Both the position numbers and the translations under genes were made by a program. DNA of 50,099 nucleotides from Bacillota bacterium (GTDB lineage Bacteria > Bacillota > Clostridia > Peptostreptococcales > Anaerovoracaceae): positions 1 to 50,099 of the forward strand of contig JAFRKJ010000020.1 of the NCBI GenBank assembly GCA_017431785.1. Direction: 5' to 3'. Shown here one piece after another: positions 37,517 through 46,320 of this stretch. The notes below the pieces were generated by a model. The model did no database searches and had not been told where the DNA came from. It worked only from the letters and a program-made list of their open reading frames with translations. Each line of letters opens with the position of its first letter. Positions within the stretch are counted from its first letter, which is position 1.

Positions 37517-38248
37517 ATGGCTGAAGCTGAAACAGTAATCAAGTTTGATCATGTGGTCAAACGTTACAAACTATTCAAAAATGACAGAGAACGGTTTAAG
37601 AGTCTCTTCACGAAGAAAGCGAAATATAAGGAAAAACTGGCTACAAACGACCTGTCTTTTGAAATCAAGAGAGGCGAGGGCGTTGCTTTCATGGGCAGAA
37701 ACGGTGCCGGGAAATCCACGATCCTTAAGATGATCACAGGCGTCTGTTATCCGACATCGGGAGAGATCACGGTCAAAGGCAGGGTCAGCGCGCTGCTGGA
37801 GCTGTCCGCCGGATTCAACCCGCAGTTCACAGGCAGAGAAAATATCTATCTCAAGTGCAACATCATGGGAATGAATAACGACGAGATCAAAGCAATTGAA
37901 GACGACATCGTCGAGTTTGCGGAACTGGGAGAATATATCGACCAGCCGGTCAGAACGTATTCCAGCGGTATGAAGGCGCGTCTTGGTTTTGCAATCAATG
38001 TGAACATCGATCCGGAGATCATGATTGTCGATGAGGCCTTGAGCGTTGGAGATAAAAATTTCAGGAAGAAGTGCACAAACAAGATGCGGGACATCATGCA
38101 TCACGAGGATGTTACGCTCCTGTTCGTAACACATTCACTGGAGACGGCGAAAGAGTTCTGCACCAGAGGCATCGTGCTCGAAAAGGGCACCATGAAATTC
38201 GACGGACCGATTCAGGAAGCAATCAATTTCTACGAAGGCAAGTACTAG
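37517..38248 (+). CDS. Polysaccharide ABC transporter ATPase, TagH/Wzt type
   Basis: Protein of 243 residues. Walker A GRNGAGKST at 60-68, the signature YSSGMKARLGFA near 148 and Walker B IMIVDEALSVGD near 170, the last typical of TagH/Wzt. The protein ends soon after the nucleotide-binding domain, so it lacks the C-terminal substrate-binding extension of Wzt or the SH3-like tail of TagH. It partners the TagG-like permease just upstream. Confidence 0.94.
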   Translation: MAEAETVIKFDHVVKRYKLFKNDRERFKSLFTKKAKYKEKLATNDLSFEIKRGEGVAFMGRNGAGKSTILKMITGVCYPTSGEITVKGRVSALLELSAGFNPQFTGRENIYLKCNIMGMNNDEIKAIEDDIVEFAELGEYIDQPVRTYSSGMKARLGFAINVNIDPEIMIVDEALSVGDKNFRKKCTNKMRDIMHHEDVTLLFVTHSLETAKEFCTRGIVLEKGTMKFDGPIQEAINFYEGKY

Positions 38249-38264
38249 AAGGAATGAGCAGATC

Positions 38265-39401
38265 ATGGAATTCGCAGTAAGACTGATGAAGGGAGTGCTC
38301 GCAGCAATCTATGCAGTGATGAAGCTCTTCCCGGTCAAGAACAACAAGATCGTCTTCTGCAGCAGGCAGAGCAGTGATGTGCCTCTTGACTTCGCACTCA
38401 TACAGAAGGAGCTTGCGAGGAGGCAGGATGGACTTTGCTTCGTGAACATCTGCAACCGCATCGGGAAGGGAGCCGGAGCATACGCATCATTTGCCGCGGA
38501 CACCTTAAGGAGCATGAAGCATATGGCTACATCGAGAGTATGTGTGCTTGATGCCTACTGGCCGGCCGCGAGCATGCTCCATCATAAAGAAGAACTGACT
38601 ATCATACAAATCTGGCATGCCATCGGCAAGATAAAGAAATCGGGCATGATCACAGCCGGGGCGAAGACCGGCAGGGACCCGAAGATAGCAGCTCTTTTTA
38701 ATATGCATGAGAAGAATGACTACATCATCGCCGGCGCGAAAGCCTTTGATCAGTTTTACAGGGATTCTTTCGGCGATTATGATTATACGCTAATGAACTA
38801 CGGCCTTCCGAGAATCGACTATCTGATCGATAACGAAGAAGCTAACAGGGACCGGTTCTTCGCAGAGAACCCGGAGCTCAAAGGAAGAACGATCCTGCTC
38901 TACGCGCCGACTTTCCGGAGAGGGATGGAAGCCAGATGGCAGGATATCATAGAGGTCGTCGATCCTGATAAATACACCTTGATTATCAAGAATCATCCGA
39001 CGCAGAGAATCGAAGGGGAGAGACCGGCAGAACACGTCAGATACTTTGACGACTGGACAGCGGTCGATCTGCTGGCGGCCAGTGATTATGTGATTACGGA
39101 CTATTCAGCCATAGCCCTTGAAGCCGCTGTACTGAGAAAGAAGACGCTGTACTGGGTCTATGACTATGATGAATATGTGAGAGATAACGGACTGAATGTG
39201 GATATGTTCGAAAGCATGCCGGGGCTTGCTTTTCGGGACGCTGCCGAGATGATGGCGTTCATCGATCGGGGAGAGTATCCGATGGAACGTCTCGATGCAT
39301 ACCGTCAGAAGTATCTGCCGGAGGATCTTGGACACTCCGCAGAGAAGATTGCGCAGCTGATCCTGGATGAACTGGACAGGAAGTCTGTTAAAGGAAACTG
39401 A
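38265..39401 (+). CDS. CDP-glycerol glycerophosphotransferase-like protein (TagB/TagF family)
   Basis: Protein of 378 residues. Family motifs: IQIWHAIGKIKKSG near residue 112 (catalytic His), LLYAPTFRRG, IIKNHPTQR, and DYSAIALEAAVLRKKTLYWVYD near 280. TagB and TagF enzymes use CDP-glycerol to prime or extend poly(glycerol phosphate) teichoic acid; relatives use CDP-ribitol or other activated alditols. The length matches a single-domain TagB-like enzyme rather than the long TagF. Donor and acceptor here are unknown. Confidence 0.92.
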   Translation: MEFAVRLMKGVLAAIYAVMKLFPVKNNKIVFCSRQSSDVPLDFALIQKELARRQDGLCFVNICNRIGKGAGAYASFAADTLRSMKHMATSRVCVLDAYWPAASMLHHKEELTIIQIWHAIGKIKKSGMITAGAKTGRDPKIAALFNMHEKNDYIIAGAKAFDQFYRDSFGDYDYTLMNYGLPRIDYLIDNEEANRDRFFAENPELKGRTILLYAPTFRRGMEARWQDIIEVVDPDKYTLIIKNHPTQRIEGERPAEHVRYFDDWTAVDLLAASDYVITDYSAIALEAAVLRKKTLYWVYDYDEYVRDNGLNVDMFESMPGLAFRDAAEMMAFIDRGEYPMERLDAYRQKYLPEDLGHSAEKIAQLILDELDRKSVKGN

Positions 39402-39402
39402 T

Positions 39403-39987
39403 ATGAGATTTGTTATCATGGCCGACGGCCGGGGAACAAGATGGAATAACTACATGGGAGTGCCGAAGCATCTCGCTTTAGTGGACGGAGAGCCGGTCCT
39501 GGGCAGGACGGTCCGTCTGCTTGGTGAAGTCGCCCCCGGGAGCGAAGTGATCATCACATCCCATGATGAACGGTACGAGTTCGAAGGCGCCGTCAGACAC
39601 GAGCCGGAAAACAACGTGTATGAAATAGACAGATTCACGTCAGAACTGGTCTGTGATGACATGTGTTTCCTCTATGGAGATACAATCTACGACAAAGCAG
39701 TTCTCGCCGACATCGCAGCATCACAGCCGGAGGATATTCTCTTTTACGGCAACAGCAAATCTGTTGTGGCTGTGAGAATCGGGGATGCGGACCTGTTCAG
39801 AAAGCACTTTGACAGAGTGAGAGGACTCTATCTGGACGGCAAAATCGAAAAATGCAAAGGCTGGCAGATCTACCAGTCGGTCACCGGGCAGGATCTCAGA
39901 GAGAAGCCGGTCATAGGTGATAAGTTCGTTGTCGTAGATGAACAAACTACTGATATCAACACACCGGAGGAATACAGAAACATATGA
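39403..39987 (+). CDS. NTP transferase domain protein (sugar or alditol nucleotidyltransferase)
   Basis: Protein of 194 residues with the start at the ATG at 39403, preceded by AAAGGA; the longer frame from 39367 lies inside the upstream gene. The N-terminal MADGRGTRWNNYMGVPKHL is the nucleotide-binding signature of the sugar nucleotidyltransferase fold, and FLYGDTIYD supplies a metal-binding Asp. It probably makes an NDP- or CDP-activated precursor for the polymer, for instance for the TagB-like or LicD-like enzymes; the substrate is not readable. It overlaps the next gene by ATGA. Confidence 0.82.
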   Translation: MRFVIMADGRGTRWNNYMGVPKHLALVDGEPVLGRTVRLLGEVAPGSEVIITSHDERYEFEGAVRHEPENNVYEIDRFTSELVCDDMCFLYGDTIYDKAVLADIAASQPEDILFYGNSKSVVAVRIGDADLFRKHFDRVRGLYLDGKIEKCKGWQIYQSVTGQDLREKPVIGDKFVVVDEQTTDINTPEEYRNI

Positions 39988-41027
39988 TGAATTTCTGCAG
40001 AAAAGCGTTAAAGAAGATCAAACTATTCGTGCTCTACTGGACACGGATCGTCTTTGTGCGCAACAATTTCAAGGTTCCATTCCTCACGAAGGTAAGAGCG
40101 AACATAAACGGATATCTGGGTGACCAGTACATCCTCTATGATTTCAAACACACAGATAAGAACGAGTACCTTTCGGAGTTCGACTGGTACAGATCGAGAT
40201 ATATCAACGAACCTTTTGATTTCGCATTCAACAACAAGGTGGTTTGCGCGGAGATGCTCAAGCATCACATCAGGTTCTCACAGAACTACTTCATCATCAA
40301 TAAGGGCGTCCTCCATGATTTTGAGAACGGTCCGATCAGTTATGACAGAGTGTTCGATAAGATCAGAGAAGAAGGAAAACTCGTCATCAAGCCGTTTGCT
40401 ATGGGCAAAGGCAACGGCGTCCATCTGCTCAGCTTCGAGGACGGCAAGTACTTCATGGACATGCAGGAGAAGACGAGAGAGGAGCTGGAGGCATATCTTA
40501 AGAAGCTCAACATGTACGTTTTCTGCGAGTTCATTCACCAGCACCCGTATTCGGATAAACTCTATGATAAGACGACGAATACGATCAGATTCATCACCCT
40601 CAGGGACATTGACACCCATGAGATGAAGGTGTTTCGCGCGGTGCAGCGGATCGGACGCAAGGAGACCATCCCAGTCGATAATGGAAGCAAGGGAGGCCTT
40701 GTGGCGAACATCGATCTGGAAACAGGCATGCTCAGCGAAGCCAGATGCCTCAAGGAACTTGGTTCATGGGAAGTGCATCCTGATTCAGGCAATCCAATCA
40801 AGGGCGTCGTTATTCCTGACTGGGACGGCATCAAGAAGGAGATCCTGGATGTATGCAAGAAAATCCCATACATGGATTTCATGGCCTGGGATCTGCTCAT
40901 CACCGAAGAGGGGCCTTGCGTCATAGAAATCAACACATCATCAGGAATCAACATCATACAGCTGTGGGGAGGACAGAAGCAGGGTGAACTCGGCGACTTC
41001 TTCCGCCATTACAATGTAATCAAATAG
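39984..41027 (+). CDS. Sugar-transfer-associated ATP-grasp protein
   Basis: Protein of 347 residues of the family called sugar-transfer associated ATP-grasp (PF14397 type). A basic amphipathic N-terminus is followed by a lead-in segment (about 40-110) and the ATP-grasp core: LVIKPFAMGKGNGVHLL near 135, NTIRFITLRD near 195, NGSKGGLVANIDLETG near 232 and FMAWDLLITEEGPCVIEIN near 297 with the metal-binding Glu and Asn. ATP-grasp enzymes join a carboxylate to an amine or similar acceptor. Members occur in surface glycan clusters but their reaction is not established. Confidence 0.88.
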   Translation: MMNFCRKALKKIKLFVLYWTRIVFVRNNFKVPFLTKVRANINGYLGDQYILYDFKHTDKNEYLSEFDWYRSRYINEPFDFAFNNKVVCAEMLKHHIRFSQNYFIINKGVLHDFENGPISYDRVFDKIREEGKLVIKPFAMGKGNGVHLLSFEDGKYFMDMQEKTREELEAYLKKLNMYVFCEFIHQHPYSDKLYDKTTNTIRFITLRDIDTHEMKVFRAVQRIGRKETIPVDNGSKGGLVANIDLETGMLSEARCLKELGSWEVHPDSGNPIKGVVIPDWDGIKKEILDVCKKIPYMDFMAWDLLITEEGPCVIEINTSSGINIIQLWGGQKQGELGDFFRHYNVIK

Positions 41028-41036
41028 GAATATCCA

Positions 41037-42896
41037 ATGAACGCAATCAGCAAAGTTTTAATGTACATATACATTTTTATTCCGTCCACACGAGGGGTCA
41101 ACACCCTGTCTGCCAAGGCGTGGTATAAAAAAATGCAGCGGAATAAAAAGAAGGATAAGGCCCATAGCCTGCCGCAGAAGAAACGGGCATACAGAGCGGG
41201 CTACATGCCGGAGCATGCAGAAAAGTTCGGGATCACCGATTCAGAAAACAGGATCTCAGAACGTGACTATTTCTATCTGCAGCCGCTGAACGGCATCTAC
41301 AGCAAGTGGCTGATGACCAATGAGATCGCCAGGACGATCTATTATCCATTTGAGGAAATGATCGATTTGGATGCAGATACAGAGGGGAAGAAACTGCTGC
41401 GCTTGCTTATCATCAATGACAAAGGATACTATCCGGAGATCACAGAAGCATACTATTACTGGAAAGAGAACGGCAAGATAGTCAACGAAACGGTCGACAG
41501 AAACAGTATCGAAGGCTGGGCGCACATCGAGGAAAACATCAAAAAGATGGCGCGTTTCACGCCGCAGATTGAGTTTTTCGCAGTCGATCTGCTCGATGGG
41601 AAGATCGTCAACTTTACAAACCAGCCGGAGTATCCGCAGGACTTCCTCTACAGCGATGAAACCGTTCAGTTCCTGAAGGAAAAGGCCCGTGAGAGGGTCG
41701 CCATGGCGAAGGACAAGGGCCGCAGAGTCAGGAACGCAAAGCAGAGAATCAAGTGGAAATCCCGTCAGCTCTTCACCACTGCATTTTTCCCAAAGGATAT
41801 GATGTATTATCTGGGACCGAGATGGATCAAGGAAGTCGTCACAGATTTCTTCAGCGACAGCGATGCAGATTTCAAAACGAAGATGTGGGCTTACCGGCAT
41901 GGATTCCTGTCCTACAGAATCAATCAGTATGGAATCACAGAGGAGAATTATCCGGAGCACATCTCTGATTTTGAGTACAAGTGGCTCAGGCATATCAACA
42001 GTGATTACAGGATTCTGTTCGCGGACAAGATCACCATCAAGTACATCGTCAACAAGTTCAAGGAATGTTTTCCCGAGTACTATTATCATATCAAGACGAA
42101 GAACGGTGAAAACATCATCATCCCGATGATGGACTGCCCGGAGAAGTACGGAAACACCTACGAGGACATTCTGGCTCTGGCGAAGGAAAAGGGCGTACTG
42201 GCCATGAAACCGGAGGAAGGATCCCATGGAAACGGTTTCTTCAAGCTGTCCTATGAAGATGGTCAGTTCTATCTGAATTTCGACAAGGCGTCCGAAGAAG
42301 AAGTCCTGAGCATTCTGAAGGATCCAGACAACCAGTATCTAGTTACGGAGTACATCAAGAACAATGAGCAGTTCAAAGCGATTTATCCGGGTGCAGTCAA
42401 TACGATCAGAATGATCGTGTTCAAAGAAGACGGCGTCAATCCGCAGATCGGTAACGTCTACATGCGGTTCGGATCGAAAGCGACCGGAGCAGTCGACAAT
42501 ATGGGAGCCGGAGGAATCTTCGTTCAGGTGGACAGAGAAACAGGCTGGTATCACGATGCGAAGATCATCACGAGCAATTCCATCGAGCCATGTCCGAACC
42601 ACCCTGATACGGGTGTGCTGATGGAAGGATATATTCCTCACTACCAGCAGGTCAAGGAGACAATACTGGACGTTGCGAGAAGCATCCCTGAGATGGAATA
42701 CTTCGGATTTGACGTGGCTGTTACAGAAGACGGCATCAAATTCCCTGAAATAAACAGATTCCCGGACTATCCGAGAATCGAGAAACTCAGTCCGGAAACC
42801 ATGCATTACTTATTAAAGAAACTGGATGAGAAAAAGCGCAGATGCGGCTATGACAAGAAGCCTTGCAGGAAACTGGTGCATCTGCCGAAGCGCTGA
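41037..42896 (+). CDS. ATP-grasp protein with a degenerate second ATP-grasp unit at the N-terminus
   Basis: Protein of 619 residues. The C-terminal half (about 285-595) is a full sugar-transfer-associated ATP-grasp: KPEEGSHGNGFFKL at 391-404, NTIRMIVFKEDG at 455-466, MGAGGIFVQVD near 489-499, and FGFDVAVTEDGIKFPEIN at 556-573. The N-terminal half (51-200) repeats the lead-in and the outer strands of the same fold (AYRAGY...GIT..., LLRLLIINDKG, TPQIEFFAVDLLDGK) but lacks the ATP-binding middle. A basic helical linker (215-250) joins them. It starts 10 bases after the previous ATP-grasp gene and is the last rightward gene before a convergent pair. Confidence 0.87.
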   Translation: MNAISKVLMYIYIFIPSTRGVNTLSAKAWYKKMQRNKKKDKAHSLPQKKRAYRAGYMPEHAEKFGITDSENRISERDYFYLQPLNGIYSKWLMTNEIARTIYYPFEEMIDLDADTEGKKLLRLLIINDKGYYPEITEAYYYWKENGKIVNETVDRNSIEGWAHIEENIKKMARFTPQIEFFAVDLLDGKIVNFTNQPEYPQDFLYSDETVQFLKEKARERVAMAKDKGRRVRNAKQRIKWKSRQLFTTAFFPKDMMYYLGPRWIKEVVTDFFSDSDADFKTKMWAYRHGFLSYRINQYGITEENYPEHISDFEYKWLRHINSDYRILFADKITIKYIVNKFKECFPEYYYHIKTKNGENIIIPMMDCPEKYGNTYEDILALAKEKGVLAMKPEEGSHGNGFFKLSYEDGQFYLNFDKASEEEVLSILKDPDNQYLVTEYIKNNEQFKAIYPGAVNTIRMIVFKEDGVNPQIGNVYMRFGSKATGAVDNMGAGGIFVQVDRETGWYHDAKIITSNSIEPCPNHPDTGVLMEGYIPHYQQVKETILDVARSIPEMEYFGFDVAVTEDGIKFPEINRFPDYPRIEKLSPETMHYLLKKLDEKKRRCGYDKKPCRKLVHLPKR

Positions 42897-42920
42897 TAAA
42901 AAAGGGCTGCCAAGCAGCCC
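42897..42920 (-). terminator. Intrinsic terminator of the leftward ATP-grasp gene
   Basis: GGGCTGC pairs with GCAGCCC (42904-42910 with 42914-42920, three-base loop). Read leftward the stem is followed by six T residues, then ATC. It therefore serves the minus-strand gene that ends at 42929. On the plus strand no T run follows it. Confidence 0.85.
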
Positions 42921-42928
42921 GATCTGAA

Positions 42929-44431
42929 TCAGTATAAATCGCCTGAGAAACCGACAAGGTCGATCAGGCTTTTTTTTGCACCCAGATTTCTCGTGCTCTG
43001 CTGTCCGAGGAACTGGGTGATTGAATTACCTTCTACGATGATCCATTCATTATCTTCTGTATAGGTGAGGTCCCATCCGATGAATCTGAAGCCCGGAATC
43101 ATAGAAGAGATCTCACGTCCGAGGGCCAACGCCTCGTCCCAGGCAGGAAGCTGATATCCTTCGATTTTGATTCCGGTGTAAGGATGGGTATCGTATCTCC
43201 TGCCTTTTTCATCGATACCATTGCTCTCAAAGAACCCTTTCTCGTCATTGACCGCAGCGAAGATACCGCCTGCGCCGCCGTTGTCGACAAAGGAGCCCTT
43301 CTGTCCGATCTTCATGAAGCATTTGTGCACATGAGTCTCTTTGCCATCGAAATAGGTGATCAAACGTACCGTATTTACAGAATCCGGATTCAGCGCTTTG
43401 ATGACCGGATGTGCCTTGATCAGACCTTCGCAGATAAAACCGTCCGGACATTCGTCGAGAAGCTTTTTGAACAGCTGCAGCAGGTCTCCTTCAGCAGTGT
43501 ACGGTACAACGCCTCTGCCCATGGAATCGAAGTCGAGTTTGCGCACAAACTCCTCGTTTCCATCGCAGAATTCCTTGAACTTCCCGTAATCCGCACTGGA
43601 TGATATGTGGATCATATCCCTGCCGTAGTAAGGTTCCAGATACTGATAAGTCACATATTTATTGTCCAGGTTGTCAGCCTGTGTCATGTCGTTGACAGAG
43701 TTCAGCACGACGGCACGTTCCTCTTCATTGATGAATTCACGGCGCTCCGGAAGTGTTTTGCTGACAAAGTCAAACATTATGTATTCGGTGTTGTTGAACT
43801 TCAGGAGAGAACGCACAGATTCCATGTCGACAGCTGTTTTTCTGAGACGCTCTTTATCCTCTGTGATTCCGGGATAAGCAGGCTCCAGTATTTCTGCGCT
43901 TGCCTCAACGAGGCTGTCAGGAACGACCTGCTCCATAATGCGCTCATATTCCTGCATTTGTTCAGCGACATCATCGTAGGACATGGTGCCGGCATCGATC
44001 TTCTTGAAGTCATCCCGCAGGCTGTTGATCAGCTTCTGCCGCCGTCCCAGAAGACGTACGAATTCTTCCGCTTCCTCATCGCTCATCTTGTAGATCTCAT
44101 ATCTGTCGTAGATGAAGGAGATGACCTTGTAGACACCCAGTTCGTTGAGCGCGCGCATTTTGTCCAGGATTTCCTCTTTGGACATTCCGGTCTGGCTCAT
44201 AATGTTCTGAAGAGCGCGTTCCCTGCGGTTGTGATTGCCGTCGGTCTTCTTCGACTCGCGGGCCTGTTGTGTCATAGACATCTTCCAGAATTCTCTCTGG
44301 TAGTATTCACGGTAGGTTACGCCGAATTTCTCATTCGTCTTTTTCATCTTGGCTGCCGCTGTGAGCATGCTTTCGCCGGATGCTTTGGCAACCAGACGTA
44401 CATATTTCATTTTTTTCGGGCCGATTCCCAT
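42929..44431 (-). CDS. ATP-grasp protein on the opposite strand, with a long helical N-terminus
   Basis: Protein of 500 residues. The C-terminal half (about 265-490) is a sugar-transfer-associated ATP-grasp: FVRKLDFDSMGRGV, NTVRLITYFDGKETHV, NGGAGGIFAAVND and FIGWDLTYTEDNEWIIVEGN. The first 250 residues are charged and helical with no recognised domain; one segment (MSKEEILDKMRALNELGVYK) resembles a small helical lead-in. It is the only minus-strand gene in the polymer locus and has its own promoter and AGAGGAA site. Its 3' coding end contains a plus-strand terminator. Confidence 0.86.
   Translation of the reverse strand: MGIGPKKMKYVRLVAKASGESMLTAAAKMKKTNEKFGVTYREYYQREFWKMSMTQQARESKKTDGNHNRRERALQNIMSQTGMSKEEILDKMRALNELGVYKVISFIYDRYEIYKMSDEEAEEFVRLLGRRQKLINSLRDDFKKIDAGTMSYDDVAEQMQEYERIMEQVVPDSLVEASAEILEPAYPGITEDKERLRKTAVDMESVRSLLKFNNTEYIMFDFVSKTLPERREFINEEERAVVLNSVNDMTQADNLDNKYVTYQYLEPYYGRDMIHISSSADYGKFKEFCDGNEEFVRKLDFDSMGRGVVPYTAEGDLLQLFKKLLDECPDGFICEGLIKAHPVIKALNPDSVNTVRLITYFDGKETHVHKCFMKIGQKGSFVDNGGAGGIFAAVNDEKGFFESNGIDEKGRRYDTHPYTGIKIEGYQLPAWDEALALGREISSMIPGFRFIGWDLTYTEDNEWIIVEGNSITQFLGQQSTRNLGAKKSLIDLVGFSGDLY
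42941..42977 (+). terminator. Plus-strand intrinsic terminator inside the convergent gene
   Basis: GCCTGA (42941-42946) pairs with TCAGGC (42964-42969), with an inner CGAC/GTCG stem, followed at once by eight T residues (42970-42977). This is a clear rightward terminator for the transcription unit ending at 42896, but it lies within the last codons of the leftward gene. Confidence 0.75.
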
Positions 44432-44475
44432 AACACGATTCCTCTCTGTGCTGTACCCTGTAATGATCTATGAAA

Positions 44476-44484
44476 AGTATATCA
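44476..44484 (-). promoter_or_regulatory. Extended -10 promoter for the leftward ATP-grasp gene
   Basis: On the minus strand TGATATACT is an extended -10 (TG, one base, TATACT). It lies about 45 bases before the start at 44431. No clear -35. Confidence 0.5.
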
Positions 44485-44499
44485 TGATTGCGCCTGTGA

Positions 44500-44508
44500 T
44501 GGTATAAT
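44500..44508 (+). promoter_or_regulatory. Extended -10 promoter for the LicD-like gene
   Basis: TGGTATAAT, identical to the element before queH. It lies about 50 bases before the chosen LicD start and back to back with the leftward promoter; the -10 boxes are 21 bases apart, so the two promoters probably share regulation. Confidence 0.65.
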
Positions 44509-44557
44509 AAACTGAATTGGAATACGCATGAGACAGACGATAAAGAGGAAGGTCAGA

Positions 44558-46309
44558 ATGACTGATTTACAGGAAAGAATGCTCTTGCTGCTCAAAGAAA
44601 TTGACGAGATCTGCAGGAAACATGAAATAGAGTATTATCTCTTTGCAGGAACGGCACTGGGAGCGGCCAGACACAAGGGTTTTATCCCATGGGATGATGA
44701 TACGGATATCATCATGGATCTGGAGAACTACGAACGTTTTCTGAGCATTATACCAAGTGAGCTCAAAGAGAACCGGGCAATCGACTGGCTGACAGATGAC
44801 AGTGAGTATCTCTTTACGTATGCCAGATATGTGGACACAAGCTCGACAGCTTTGCAGAGGCACACAGTATTCGGCGGCTGCAGGCCCGGCGTGAAGGTGG
44901 ATATTTTCTGCGTCATCCCAACATTTTCGGATGAGAAACTGCGGGAGAAGCACAGGATGGATGTCCTTGGCTTCGCAGAAGTTATGTGTACGACCGGAAG
45001 GATGGGCATGTACAGACCGGAGGGCTTCTATGCAGTCTATGAACGAGAGAAGAAAAAAATGCAGAAGTCTGGCAGAAAGAAATACATTGAGGACAATCTG
45101 CATGAGCTGATGCACCGGGCGGATGGAGAGAATGAGAAATGCCTCCTGTTCTCCGGCATGATGTCAAATACGAAGACCTACGACAAATGCATTTTTGACA
45201 AATCGGTCTATGTACCTTTTGAAGACACGATGCTGCCGATATCAGAGTACAACGACCTGTTCACAACCCAGCACATTGCGGAGAGCTGGCAGGATCTGCC
45301 GCCTCACGTGGAAAAGCCAAGGCATCTTCTCTTCGTCGATCTGGACAGGCCTTATGGGGAATACATGAAGCAGCTTTTCGCGAAGACTGACATCAGAAAG
45401 GTGAAGGAAGCTTCAATAAAACGCAAGGAAAACAATCTCTACGAGAGAGATGAATTCCGGGATGTCCTGACCAACAACCAGAAGATCAGAAATCTGGCCA
45501 CGGAGCTGGATATCAGAAAGCGCTTTGCGGAATATGATCCGTCACTGCCGCCGGCAGAACGGGAGAAGATCCTCGACCGCTATATCGAAGGACAGATGGA
45601 CCGTCTGAACAAGACCTTCGGCCTCAGTGTCGACGCTGGAGAAGACGTGCTTAGGGCAGCGTTGGAAACACTTCTGGAGCTGGGCAGATATTACGAAGCA
45701 AAATCGATCATCCGGACTTGCATAGCAGCAGGGAGCGTGGATGCGGACGATGCCTATGTGAAGAGCGTCCAGGAGAGGGCGGATCTTTGCGCACGCATCA
45801 TGGAAACAGCATTCCGCTACGGCGACAGAGAAGAAACGCAGAGGATCCTTGGAAGCGACGAAGCGAAGTCCATCGAAGGCACTGCACCATATGAAGCGGC
45901 CCGGTGCTGGATCGAACAGGGCGAAAACGGCAAAGGCTACACAGCCTATCAGAAAGCATTCGAAGATGTGAAAAATGGTTTTGTTCTTCAGGAGATGATA
46001 GAGGACGGTCTTCCGATCGATTTCATCTTTGAAGTGGATGATAAAGAAAAGCCGAAACCTGACAAAAAGATGCTTCGGACGACAGTAAACGCACTGATGA
46101 CTGGCAAGGAAGCGAAGAAACCTGCCATCTGGAGCGACGCAGTCACGCAAACCGAATTTCTGGCAGAAGCCGCAGAGCGCGGACTGCTTTCAAAGGAGAA
46201 CAAAAAACGATATAAGAAATATCGTATGTGGAGAAAGATGAAGAAACAGAAGGCTGAGGATGTATTTGATGCATATGCAAAGACATTCACACAGCTGGAA
46301 CACATTTAA
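44558..46309 (+). CDS. LicD family phosphotransferase with a long C-terminal extension
   Basis: Protein of 583 residues; the start is set at 44558 because AAGAGGAAGG precedes it, while the in-frame ATG at 44528 has no site. The LicD domain (about 1-260) shows YYLFAGTALGAARHKGFIPWDDDTDI, the nucleotidyltransferase-fold catalytic block with its Asp residues, and VDIFCVIP. LicD enzymes transfer phosphocholine or phospho-alditols onto teichoic acids or glycans. The remaining 300 residues are helical and look like tetratricopeptide-type repeats with a very basic end, roughly doubling the usual length. It begins a new rightward unit with the Mur-ligase gene 11 bases on. Confidence 0.88.
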   Translation: MTDLQERMLLLLKEIDEICRKHEIEYYLFAGTALGAARHKGFIPWDDDTDIIMDLENYERFLSIIPSELKENRAIDWLTDDSEYLFTYARYVDTSSTALQRHTVFGGCRPGVKVDIFCVIPTFSDEKLREKHRMDVLGFAEVMCTTGRMGMYRPEGFYAVYEREKKKMQKSGRKKYIEDNLHELMHRADGENEKCLLFSGMMSNTKTYDKCIFDKSVYVPFEDTMLPISEYNDLFTTQHIAESWQDLPPHVEKPRHLLFVDLDRPYGEYMKQLFAKTDIRKVKEASIKRKENNLYERDEFRDVLTNNQKIRNLATELDIRKRFAEYDPSLPPAEREKILDRYIEGQMDRLNKTFGLSVDAGEDVLRAALETLLELGRYYEAKSIIRTCIAAGSVDADDAYVKSVQERADLCARIMETAFRYGDREETQRILGSDEAKSIEGTAPYEAARCWIEQGENGKGYTAYQKAFEDVKNGFVLQEMIEDGLPIDFIFEVDDKEKPKPDKKMLRTTVNALMTGKEAKKPAIWSDAVTQTEFLAEAAERGLLSKENKKRYKKYRMWRKMKKQKAEDVFDAYAKTFTQLEHI

Positions 46310-46320
46310 TTGAGAGAGCC

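Noticed and set aside
41256-42227. Minus-strand frame of 323 codons opposite the ATP-grasp gene
   Set aside because: The plus frame holds clear ATP-grasp motifs; the minus frame has no family features and no start signals.
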